A stretch of 64,000 nt of DNA from Schistocephalus solidus (taxonomy: Eukaryota > Platyhelminthes > Cestoda > Diphyllobothriidea > Diphyllobothriidae). Positions 46,974-57,175 of the stretch are shown piece after piece (the first letter of the stretch is position 1; each line of letters starts with the position of its first letter). A model generated the notes under the pieces. It had not been told where the DNA came from. It ran no database searches and saw nothing but the letters and a program-made list of their open reading frames with translations. The stretch covers positions 62,001-126,000 of the forward strand of contig WEDG01001033.1 in NCBI GenBank assembly GCA_017591395.1, given 5' to 3'. A program made the translations under genes and the position numbers.

Positions 46974-49900
46974 GGGGCTCATTCTGCAATTTATTCAGTC
47001 AAAAATTAGCACATTGGAATCCTTGCCACTTATGTCTTTAGAGCTGTAAACTGCAATCAACTGGCCAAGATTACTTTTTGTAATTCCTGACCACAAAGGG
47101 TTCCGAGGAACTATCTAGAATGGACTCAACCACCCTTTAAGTGATACTGAAAACAAAAAAATAAACGAAAACGAGGGAATCTGGTTTGGTCAGTTGCCGA
47201 TGTCAAACTAAAACTAGCACAGAAAATACAATTCCACGCTTCTTAATTTCTGAAATGGTCCTTACGAAACACGGAAGATGTAAGAATTTGGCTGTTGATT
47301 TTGGTTCGCTGGCATTCCAGACACCACGACCAATATCTTGACGTATAGCTCGTAAGTTGCTCAATTAATTTTATAATAAAGGTAGTATTATGAGGAAAAT
47401 AGAGCAAAGTAGAGTGACAGAAGCACGAAGAAAATGAGAAAATGAGGAAAACTCTCACATAGGTTGCTTTTGTTGCCGATACTAAACGTAGGGCGCCAAA
47501 ATGTTACATTTCGGACATTCTGGCCAATCTGAACTCTCTTGGGGGTAAGATAAGCAAAAGCACAACCCCACTTAAGTAGTCCCTTAAAATCGAAAACGCA
47601 TTTTGAGAACTTCGAGTAACCTTTCATGTGATTCGTCACAGACTAATTTTCTATTTATATTGCAGCCAGCTACGCTACCTTTGCTCAATTTAGGCTCCAT
47701 TCTGCGTTTATGTATTCACAGAAGAGTGGCCGCATAAATAGGGACATGTTGCCCAAATAGCTAATGTTTTGTCCGTTAAGTTTCTAAATTACGTACAGCC
47801 AGAAAGTAATGTACATGTTTTCACAATTTGTACTAACCATTAGATGATGATCGTTTGAGCGGTTTCCCATACTGCATTCGCATAGGTCAGGAGAGTAGCA
47901 GTACAGTTAAACAAAGGATTGTCGGTGGGTGTTATTACTACACTTTAAGGCACGAACTCATATTGATGTACAAATGAGAATTTCAGCAATCAAAAAATGC
48001 CTATTTATCTAAAAATTACCTGCCTTGTTGCAGCCTGCTTCTCCCATTTAGCGCCAGGCAAAAAATTGATTTGCGAGTGAGTAGGTTTTGTATAATAAAC
48101 TCTCGAATTTATCCTACATCCCTCTAAAATAACAGCATGCTCGCGTATGCCAACTAACTCTAGCACAGCTATTAACGTAGAAAATAGCTGGAATCTAGGC
48201 TAGTACAATTTTATGCTCAGTTTATAAACGTTTTGACTGATAAAATTATATACAAGCATATTCTGCATGTAAAAAGGACATTTTCGGCAACCAGCCATAT
48301 GAGTGAGTCGATTACATAGAATTTTAGGTGCTCACTATTCATGATCACGTTCCATGCGTAAGGTTTATGAAAATGGTTATTGAAGGTTAATGGTGGGTTT
48401 AAGATTGCATGCCGCATATCGGCTTAGCTGATGTGGCTCTCTTTAAATAATGAACTTGGAGTAGTTTATGTCCGGCCGCTTATTGTCGGGTAAATCTGCA
48501 CCGGGTGTCCAGAGTACGCATGGTTGCTCGGAACAGATGATTTTTTGCCATGTGTTAAGGCCACTTTTCCGGCACGAGCACGACATACTGCAGCGCTGTA
48601 ACCGCGTGATACTGTTTCAGTATCAGTATCATTATATTTGAGGGAGATGTAGGTGAGTCGCCTTTGATTTCCTTATTTTTGCATGTGTGTTGTGGTACCA
48701 AAAATGGCATCTTGGTTTGTTGGCGAGGTCAATTTATATGAGCCAATGGGGTGAAACATAGTTGTAAAAGAGTAGACAGTGAAAAAATAACTCCGCTATT
48801 TTTAGAAGAAAATAATGTCGCCCTTTGGGGAGGAGGTTCGAACGGAGGGGGGGGGGGCAACGCAGAGGTCAACTGGATCATTACCGAAGTACGTAAGATG
48901 AGGCCTGACACTCCCTTGCGGGTTGCAGAGTCCGCCGACTGGTTTCAAAGGCAGAAATATCCGCCCAGCTCGTCCTCGGTCCGCTGCAATTCGAACCAAG
49001 GGAGAACGTTTAGAGACCGCGTGGACTATAGCCGCAAGGTTTGGCTGATGCGAGAAGACTTAACATCCATCACAAGAGGCAACCCTGTCCTTGAGGTTCC
49101 CCAAGTCGGGTAGATTATATATTTGTTAGTTTCCACGTCACTTACAAATTGTCCATCTGCTAGGGTCCTCCAGCAAGCTTTTGCAAATCCTCAACGTGGG
49201 GGAGGTGTTTCCAGGGTATAAATGTAGGCACCTGGTGTGAATTGACGTTTTTCTTTCTCTCTCTCTCTCTCTCCCTTTCGATTCATGCTGCCCTCTACAT
49301 TGACGCACGAACACGGTTGGTTATCCATTCTGAGAAAGGAACTTGAACGTCTATCTCAATTTTACAAAAGTTTGTTCGGTAGGTTTTTGTTTGACTAAGC
49401 AGGCTGCTAGCAGTACTCTGTTCGTGCGAGATAAGGGGGTTTACCGATAAAACGGGCTGAGCTCTACAGACGCTGGTCCCAAAATGGTGGCGCGACAGGC
49501 GTTATGCTAGCTGCACAGAGTCTGCGCATCACATCGCATAAGCCACCCACGGGGGCCGTGTTCTGGGTCAAATCTAGAGACCGGCTTCGCGTGAGCTTAA
49601 CCAACGCATCAGATGACTAATAAGCTCGGACCGCGGAATGGGGCAGGAAGGAGGGAAGAGAGATGGTGGACGAGTTCGGCTGTAGGGAATCCATCGCATT
49701 ACTCGCTAGTTATAGATCGGGCACACTTTGAAACAACCGCGGTGTGCCAGAATTCCTGGCTTTCGGGGCTGCCCCTTGTATGGGTACATCGGTGGTCTCA
49801 GGACGGAAAGTCAGGCTCAGTTACTCCTTCTGTCTATGATCTGTTTGCCCCCCCCAGATTGCATCTGAGTAATCTCGTTTTCATACGGAAACTTGATACA

Positions 49901-51065
49901 TTGTGAGGTGATCAGGAAGTGTGTGGCGTGCGAAGGCAGGCCGATGAGCTTTGTCTTCCACTATGCATAAGCCTGCCTCCCTTTTTCCGTACTCTATTTT
50001 ATCACCAGGCCAAGGAGGGTGGGAGAGGTGAGAGTGCAGCAGAGGCTGCGCAAGTCACCGTCCTGCGCCCCTTCAATATTTGGGGCCCATAGTAGGCAGC
50101 TTCCTATGCGGTGGTTGAACTGTTGGTTGCGGTCGTAATAAATGCTGACGTGTGCGTGCCCACCAGTTTTCACATTGCATGGACATCTGGAAATAAGTTT
50201 ACTTGTGATCACCTTTTTCTGATTTCCATTGCCTGCGATGTGGGTAGTGTAAAAGATACCTCTACCAGGCGATTCAGAATCCACAACAAACTCAACAGTC
50301 ATTTCGTCCTTTATTTGGATTCGTCGGCTGTGCCGATGGATATCATTGGGTTCGTGTGCTAATGACCCAGTAGTCATCATTTCAGAATAAGTTAACCCAG
50401 TGTGCAGAAAGGTCTCGTTTGAGCAAAAAAAGTTTCAAGGTTCTATTAATCTATAATTTGCGTGTCAAATCAAGTACTATTTTGAAAGAACGTGCCCTAC
50501 AATGGGGGTTTTCTGTGCTGTTGTTTTAATAGAGAACTCCATCGATAATTTAGTTTGCATTTACTTCTCATTTTGACGTCTCCTGATAAATGTGCATTTC
50601 CTGATGGAATTAAGTGATGTCCAAGATAGTGAAAGGCTTTCCTTAGATGGTTATTTGTAGATATTATGGGAATGAACAAAGTATCGATTTCAATATTCAG
50701 TTACCTATATTGTTCTACTGTATTGCTTCGGTGACTTTCTACTCCTCTAGGAAAGCACTCCTCTCGGTTGTTTATATTGTCTTCAGTAGACATTACCTTA
50801 ATCTTCTGAAGATTTACTTGGACAATTTAGTAGGGTAATTGTGTGCTCCACAGATATCTTCGCCATTCCTGAATCACGATAATTTGAACATTTTGTATGT
50901 ACAGTTTGTTTGGTGGTAAGAGACAATGGCTCCACCCTGATTTTAGCCAATACTTGACGGGAAGTTCAGTATTTGCAGTCTATTTAAGGCATCAGGACTT
51001 AAAATATCCTTCATAATCTAATTACTCTAGTGAGATTTCACTAATTCGGAGCATGAATAGACTCC
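46974..51065. other. About 4 kb without a supported gene
   Basis: A second CT run lies at 49255-49273. Three frames deserve mention. 48751-49113 (plus, 120 codons from a GTG) contains a glycine run from a G11 tract near 48848. 49613-49906 (plus, 97 codons). 50380-49994 (minus, 128 codons) has balanced composition including VEFVVDSESPGRGIFYTT and is the most protein-like. None has a domain I can name. Confidence 0.4.
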
Positions 51066-51915
51066 TACGTTAATTTGCATGTTTTCCGATGCCAGTTGTA
51101 AACCGCGAATCTTACCACGATCTAACAGTTACCCACTTGGAACAGAGGCACAGCATAAATCGGGTCAGTTTTCGTCTTTATTTCAAAGAATATTAGCAGC
51201 TAATTTTTGTCAAAAACTGTCTAACCAGGAGCTAAAGTTCACGTATTATTCTCGTCCACACCTGTTTTGCGCGGAGAAGGTAAGGAATGATTGCCAGCTC
51301 AGACGGCCCCCACGTGCATCTACTTCTTTGTTTGTTCATGTGGTCCCAAGAGTCGGCGCCTATCCAAAAGATTACGGGAACACCTCCCGGCATGGCTAAG
51401 AAAAGGCAAAAGTGTGATCATGAACACGCCATTCTTGCACACACAGTCTTGGTTCCGGGCATCTTCTGGACGCCAACGAAACCCTCTGTGTGATTTATAA
51501 GGTTCCATTGACCTATCCTGGGAAACCAGGTCAGTGTCTGGCAACAAAGACGACGACAATAGTTGCTGCTATCAGATTATGCAAACCGGTCTTGTGTGGA
51601 CCGAAGATTTCTCTTGCGAACTCCGTATTTACCATGATCAAAGGTCGGTTGCCTGCACGCACTTATCTGCACCCTCTGTCCACTTCCTTCCTGGCACATC
51701 TTTACCTCTCCCTCATTGCCTCCTAATTCATTGTCTCTTATTTCTTCCTCCCTAATCACACAACGCAATTGCGTGAAAAACGTATGTAAATTGCTTTCTC
51801 ACATCACTGACATGTTTTAACTTGTACCGCGTTCTCATATACCAGCAGGACGATAATTTATCAAAAGCGCACGTCTGCTCGCTAACTGGTCTTCTGAAGC
51901 ACAACGCCTTTAAGA
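51066..51915 (+). mobile_element. Penelope-like element remnant 1, GIY-YIG endonuclease end
   Basis: In changing plus frames: CIYFFVCSCGPKSRRLSKRL then REHLPAWLRKGKSVIMN (51311-51430) and IYKVPLTYPGKPGQCLAT, AAIRLCKPVLCGPK (51490-51608). This order (Cys pair, LSKR.REHLPAWLR, PLTYP, IRL.KP) is that of PLE endonucleases. At least two frameshifts break it. A non-coding 3' part follows, ending in the AGA repeat at 51921. Confidence 0.75.
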
Positions 51916-51918
51916 AAA

Positions 51919-51920
<2 letters not shown>

Positions 51921-51949
<29 letters not shown>

Positions 51950-51964
51950 AAGAAGAAGAAGAAG
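51921..51964. repeat. (AGA)n microsatellite
   Basis: Pure AGA for about 44 bases, at the boundary between two PLE remnants; possibly the grown 3' tail of the first. Confidence 0.95.
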
Positions 51965-51993
51965 GTTGTTTGTTCGCCGGATTCATGGCTTAT

Positions 51994-52037
51994 TCGTCTG
52001 AGCTTTCAAACGCTTACTGGAGTTCATCGTCAGAGAT
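51994..52037 (-). ncRNA. PLE-type hammerhead motif, left arm
   Basis: Minus strand: stem I TCT, core CTGACGA (52033-52027), stem II GAAC/GTTT around a loop, GAAA (52007-52004), loopless stem III AGCT, cleavage-site C (52000), stem I AGA. All core bases fit CUGANGA...GAAA. Confidence 0.65.
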
Positions 52038-52349
52038 AAAAGCGTCAAAAAAACCATCAATAGTTATAGGGCACAGGGGCCAATCAGAGACTAGTGGTGT
52101 TAGTCCGGAGGTGACTGTGCAAACGAAGCTGCGTGAGAACACTGTTCAAACGAATCCAGACTCATTGCAGCAATCCGGGGGGAAAAGCACGTGAGGCCCG
52201 TTACGACCGCTACCACTTTACGCGAGGCGGATATCCGAAGGCGTTCATAAGTCGATGCCTACGTGCTCGCTCGCAGAGGAACAAACCATAACCAACCGAC
52301 ATGGTATGGCATGCGATGCAATACATCAAGGATGTGTTACAAGCGACCA

Positions 52350-52689
52350 ATCACATTGTTGCGGGACTAGGTGTCGGAATCGCACACCAGCAATAAGCTA
52401 CAATGCGCAGCAGGATAATGAGCATCAAAGACAGATTAAATCCTAATGGACAGTCGGAGGTAGTGTATCGCATCTCGTGTAAAAACTGTTCCCGTAACTA
52501 CACAGGACAGATTGGATGTATGAATGGAGCGCACATACACGAGCATAAGTTGGCTGTGAGATGGGGTGACGGCTGATCACAAGTGGCTGCTCACAACTAC
52601 GAAACGGGTCACGAGTTTAACTTCGCATCCACGAAGATAATCGTCCACGCCATAAGCAAAACAGGCCGAGAATTGATTGAAGCCTGGGC
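52350..52689 (+). pseudogene. PLE GIY-YIG endonuclease domain, one in-frame stop
   Basis: From 52457 one frame reads EVVYRISCKNCSRNYTGQIG, then HIHEHKLAVRWGDG, a stop at about 52574, then SQVAAHNYETGHEFNFASTK and KTGRELIEAW, stop at 52695. VVYRI and NYTGQIG are the two GIY-YIG elements and the Cys pair precedes the second, as in PLEs. The upstream 52350-52450 looks like the RT-endonuclease linker. The stop makes this a recent pseudogene. The domain would nick DNA at insertion sites. Confidence 0.8.
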
Positions 52690-52830
52690 CTCCTAGTAGA
52701 AATAAGTCAATCGATTTGCTGATCTGGCACGGGCATACCAAGCAGTGCGCAGTTACCTCCGGATCGGTGTTACTGCTGTCTGATTGGCCCTTGCTTCTTA
52801 TAACTGTTGATGCTTTCTTGTTGCTACGTT

Positions 52831-52874
52831 TATCTCTGATGATGAACTCCAGGAAGTGTTTGAAAGCTCAGAAG
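52831..52874 (+). ncRNA. PLE-type hammerhead motif, right arm
   Basis: Stem I TCT (52833-52835), core CTGATGA (52836-52842), stem II GAAC/GTTT, GAAA (52862-52865), loopless stem III AGCT, cleavage-site C (52869), stem I AGA (52870-52872), then AGAATAAA. The core is complete. Confidence 0.65.
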
Positions 52875-52897
52875 AATAAAGCCATGGTTCCGGCGAG

Positions 52898-53599
52898 TGA
52901 ACAACCTTCTTGTTCTTCTTCTTTACATATCCACACACCTGGAATGCTAACATTCACCTCTATTCGATGCCATAATTCAGGGAAATGTGTTCTTGCCATT
53001 TGCAAGAATACTTTAACACAACTGCGTTTATTTGCCAGAAGTGCTTGCCATGGTAGCTGAGAACCTAACTTGTGTTAATCGAGTTTATGTTCTTTGCAAT
53101 CATATTAATCTTGGTATAGTTAGTTCTTTAAGTTTACAATATCCATCAAATAGACGAAGAAACGGATCACCCTGTTATTTATTTTTCGTCAGATATTTTG
53201 CCACTAAAGGAACATCCCCGTCGCATAATCCCATGTCGCCAGACACATCGAAACTTATGCTGCACGGTGGTAGAGGAGGAGACCACTCTGTGTGGCTATT
53301 GATTAAATTTCCATTCGAGCTGCAGCCATCATGGAGTCCTTGGGCATTTTTATTGTCGGTATAATTCACTATATATATTTGCTCCTCTTCAGTCTTTAAA
53401 TTTAATCACTTTGCAAATTTTTCCTCATAATTTCTTTGGTTTGGTGGCATACTACTTCCTAAAGCCCGGATCAGTTGACATACTCCGTAAATAGGTGCAA
53501 GTAAAGGACGATGCTATAATAGATGCATGGCCAGGACGTCATCTTCTGAATTCTCGAATCGGTTTCTATTACAACCTCCTAAAGTATACAAACATCAAA
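52898..53599. other. No feature supported
   Basis: Between two PLE pieces; a 110-codon plus frame at 53032-53364 is not recognisable. Confidence 0.4.
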
Positions 53600-53770
53600 A
53601 TTTTGAAAAACAAGTGTTGATTTGTCTTCATTTTGAATGGTTGCAAGTGTGGACAAAAGTTCCCCTGATGAGGCCTTTGTGCATGAGCTTACAAATCCTC
53701 CGAAACATTCGAGTTGGATGGTGATCCAGTGACAGGTGTGGAGTATAACTCCACGCCTGTTACAACATTG
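53600..53770 (+). mobile_element. Probable PLE terminal repeat with hammerhead-like core and hairpin
   Basis: CTGATGA (53665-53671), a stem II candidate (GG...TTTGT/ACAAA...CC), GAAA (53702-53705), but neither stem I nor the cleavage triplet fits well. It is followed by a 13-bp hairpin ACAGGTGTGGAGT-ATA-ACTCCACGCCTGT arms (53732-53760) with one G-T pair. Confidence 0.45.
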
Positions 53771-54120
53771 CGTCATAATCTCTTTTACTTGAGACTCTTC
53801 GCTACATTTGAAGGTCGCTAATGTTTTATGGATTTTCGCTTATCATACACTGTCGTGCCATAAAATGTTAAACAAATTTCTATGACACCTAATAATTTAA
53901 TGGGAAAATGTTGCTTTCAAATGAATTTTTATGCAATTAAAAGTTAATTTGCCTTGTAACTATTAGAAAACCATATGTGTTCTAAAAGTGCATAGATAAG
54001 TTTGTCGAAGAGCCTTCCCCTTTTATAAACGAAAGCACTATGACACCACGATCATGCTGTAATGCGTACTACCCATAGGTAGAGATAAGAACACGGGATG
54101 TTAGATTACATGTGCACTCA
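53771..54120. other. No feature supported
   Basis: AT-rich, no frame or repeat. Confidence 0.4.
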
Positions 54121-54354
54121 GGTAAACGTCTTGACAAATGTTGCTTGATTTACCACACAGACAAACCATGCACTGGTTTCGCCGACATTCTGCCGCCGTA
54201 CGACACAGCTGTGGGCCCCCCAGCTGTGGGTCCCCCAGGTAAACGTCTTGACAAATGTTTCTTTATTTACCACACAGACAAACCAGGCACTGGTTTCGCC
54301 GACGTTCTGCCGCCGTACGACACAGCTGTGGGCCCCCCAGCTGTGGGCCCCCAG
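54121..54354. repeat. 117-bp tandem repeat, two units
   Basis: Unit 1 starts at 54121 and unit 2 at 54238; they differ at only a few positions. The 117-bp period is a multiple of three, so frames stay open across both units on the plus strand (39-residue repeat starting GKRLDKC and ending AVGPPAVGPP) and also on the minus strand. Each unit contains a subrepeat, CAGCTGTGGGCCCCC twice. I cannot say whether it is coding. Confidence 0.85.
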
Positions 54355-55879
54355 CATTCCTCCTGGGCTTTCTGGCAGATTGGCCTCAACTTTCCAACTG
54401 AACCTCATTAGCCATCAAGGCCTAAGGAGATTAAAAGGCTGAAAAGTTGTAAGAATTTTAGGAAATTTGTATTTCCTCCTGGCTGAAATGCTCTGCTCTT
54501 TAAACTACCAGTTTTCAAAAGGTTTCATCCATAACGGATACTTTTAGTCCATCCCACCTTTAAAGAACTTAGAGATTTAAATCAGCATGGACACAAGACG
54601 CGAAGGAATTCTATTAAAATCGTTGTTTTAAGGCATCCTTGCCCCAGGGTGGCTAGGAATGATAGCATGGCTCCATGAAGTAGCTTAATACTTTATTTCC
54701 TTTTTCCGATCCCGTAAATTGCATGGGTGCCTTATACATATTTAAGAAGGCACACCTTAGAGAAACGTAATAAAAGATTGTGGAAGGAGATTCAATATAC
54801 AACGCACAATCAGAATTTTAGAGTTATTCCCCTTGATTGCAGAAATACAAGCATCACCTACGGAGGGGAACTGGGATGCACACTATCGCAGAGAGGAGGA
54901 CGAAAGAGCAACGAGAGACAGAACCGAATTAAGTGGATTTTGAGGAAAACAAGCGAAGAATACGATTGTGTACTCACAGGAAGGAACAGTCAAGAAGGCA
55001 AGTGAATGCCCAGTTAGTCAGCTTACCCCAGAAGGTTCATCCTAGGATGGCCAATGCAGTAAACTGACAGGCTTTTTTTGCAAGCAACGTTTTGCACGAC
55101 ACTGAAGACAAAAGCATTGCATTGGCCTATAATGGACGGTAACAGTCCACCCTATTAGTATGTTGCGGTAGGGTGTCAGGCCAATTTACTGGAAGCAGTC
55201 TAATATGTGTTCTATGACGCTGGGGTCCTGAGACTAAGGTTTCGCTTCATAAGAACATCGGTCAGGAGGGGATGAGTCCTACTTGCTATGTGGTAGTCAG
55301 AACACTTGACAGCTTAGGATTAAATGCACCTTTTCGAATAGTTTCAGTTCTTTGGAATATCGGCTTGGAGCTTGCTTTATTGTCGGTGGGTATTAACCTG
55401 AAAATCCCCCTTCCAAAGGTAGTTTAAATTTGCAACTGGACCCTACCTCTTAAACTGGATCCATAAAGCATACTGTCTTCGATTTATTAAACTACCGAAA
55501 ATTCAACTAATACAATTCAAGACCTGTAAAATTGTTTCTTTCTTACTAAAGCAGCTTTTTGTGAGGAATCCAAATGAACCCAGATTCAAGTAATGTAGAA
55601 CAAAGTATCAGGACCTCTTAAGGTCAGTTGGACTTTGCACGCTCTCTGAATGTCGGCCATCACTGTTCTAAGATGACAAATACAGTCTTAACCTAATATC
55701 GATTAAGGCTTTTGTTTTCGACTCTGGCTATGCGCGACTAGGCCTGCGCGTCTCCGCATTTACATCACCAGCCGTAAAATACACTAGGAGAATGAAGTTG
55801 GAACAAAGCAGGGAGGAAACAGACTTGCTTTAACAACAGATTAAGGTCACTTTCACACGAATCGAGGATGGGAATGATG
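54355..55879. other. No feature supported
   Basis: 1.5 kb with only a 92-codon plus frame (54727-55005) of polar composition; not recognisable. Confidence 0.4.
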
Positions 55880-56400
55880 TAACCGCGTTTTTGGTGTGGA
55901 GAGCTTGTGCCCCCTACCTTCTGCTCCTCGCTTCCCCCACCACGCAACAACACTCTCCTTCAAGGCTCTCCCCTGCAGTTGCCCACAGCGCTACATTCCT
56001 CGCCGGGTGTTTAGCAGATGTGTCCGGCCTCACCTCACCATTCAGGCGGATCATCCTCTTCTATAACTCTCATCTTTCCTTCTATCATTTATCGTTGCTC
56101 GAAATATCCAACTTCTCGTTTCTAAATAGGCAATTTCTATCCGTTTACCACTTTTATCTGCCGCTCAGATGAGAGTGATGACGTGACTGTCACCTTTGTT
56201 AAATTCGTTCTTAAGAAAGGGTTATCGCACGTGTGCTACCTTCAACGTCTTCGGGCACTAGAGTTTAACACCCTATCTGAACAACCGTATTTGCGTCTGT
56301 CTCGGATGATGGGTTCGAGTGAGAATCTGAAACGTCAGGCCAGTAAACTTCTTGTCCCAACGATTACATCTTCTCCTCCTGAACAGCTTCCTTAAACTCG
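55880..56400 (+). mobile_element. Probable PLE terminal repeat with hammerhead
   Basis: A C/T-rich, largely open stretch (two frames, 55891-56172 and 56183-56395) that ends in a PLE-type hammerhead motif followed by AGTAAA. The open frames have low-complexity composition and no domain, so I treat the block as non-coding PLE end. Confidence 0.45.
56297..56342 (+). ncRNA. PLE-type hammerhead motif, one core change
   Basis: Stem I GTCT (56299-56302), core CGGATGA (56303-56309; U4 has become G), stem II GGGTTC/GAATCT, GAAA (56329-56332), loopless stem III ACGT, cleavage-site C (56336), stem I AGGC (56337-56340). Closely matches 5685-5730. Confidence 0.6.
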
Positions 56401-56884
56401 CCTGTTCACTTCTAACAGCCGGTTAAAATGCTTACATGCCAATTACGTAACCTCATTAGCCTCTTCTGCTTCTTCCTTTTCTGTTTAAATAAACTTTGCG
56501 TTGTTCATATTTATTCCGGGAAAACAATGCTTCATACTTTAAGGTGTCAAAATCAGCTTTAATTGTGTTTCCTGCTTAAAGGACCCCAGCAAAACGCGCA
56601 TTCATCCAGAAATTGATCTTAATCATAAATCAGACGTTTTGTAAAGTTGCTATTGGTCCAATCCTCAGTTTTGAATGAAAGAATATAAGCTCGAAATGCA
56701 ACAGATTTTATTCGAGTAGACAAGGCGTCGAAAAGAGATTAAAGAGGACAAAATTTATTTCTTTGCTCAGCTTTAATATTTCCTCTAAAATTAATGTGTG
56801 AATTCGGGGTAACATTCTGCGGTGCAAAAGGTTCTTACTTTTCTATCGAAAGCCGATACAAAAAGTTCCACTAGAGCCAGGTTA
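56401..56884. other. No feature supported
   Basis: AT-rich, nothing recognised. Confidence 0.4.
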
Positions 56885-57075
56885 ACAATGTCGACGAAGA
56901 CAAGGGAGACTGGAATGGTCATTTTTGGCTTAGTGTCCTCGGCATTGTTCATATGCCTCTACTGCTAATACTAGCCACGATGAGGCTGCTGGCGGAGCTT
57001 GAGAGTTTAGCCTTACGGCAGATCGGAGCAAGTGAGTTCCGTTACGATCCGTAAGCGTTCATAAACGAATTTATA
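56885..57075 (-). mobile_element. Decayed SINE copy, tail and 5' part
   Basis: Minus strand 56930-56895 reads AAGCCAAAAATGACCATTCC, AGTCTCCCTTGTCTTCGTCG, the ribozyme-tail end of the SINE with GAAA changed to AAAA. The CTGATGA half is unrecognisable. Sequence at 57015-57060 resembles the 5' region of the copy at 14955. Confidence 0.6.
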
Positions 57076-57109
57076 AAATGTTCCGATGAGATACCTCACA
57101 TTCTGACAA

Positions 57110-57175
57110 CAGGCGGTCAGTAGTATATTCAGGCGGTCAGTAGTAGTAGTAGGCTATCAGTATTATATTCATTAT
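57110..57175. repeat. Short imperfect tandem repeat
   Basis: CAGGCGGTCAGTAGTA occurs twice (57111 and 57131), followed by GTAGTAGTAGG and TATCAGTATTATATTC; unit about 20 bases. Confidence 0.7.

Larger units (their letters stand above)
51974..52897 (+). mobile_element. Penelope-like element remnant 2 with inverted terminal repeats
   Basis: A block of about 75 bases at 51974-52046 recurs as its reverse complement at 52820-52897 (GCCGG..., GCTCAGA.GAATAA.GCCATG, TCTCTGA.GATGAACTCCAG). Between them on the plus strand lies an endonuclease relic (52350-52689). Inverted terminal repeats around a 5'-truncated body are a known PLE arrangement. Each arm holds a hammerhead motif. Confidence 0.75.

Noticed and set aside
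46746..46982. Open frame rich in Arg-Glu repeats
   Set aside because: Translation of the CT microsatellite.
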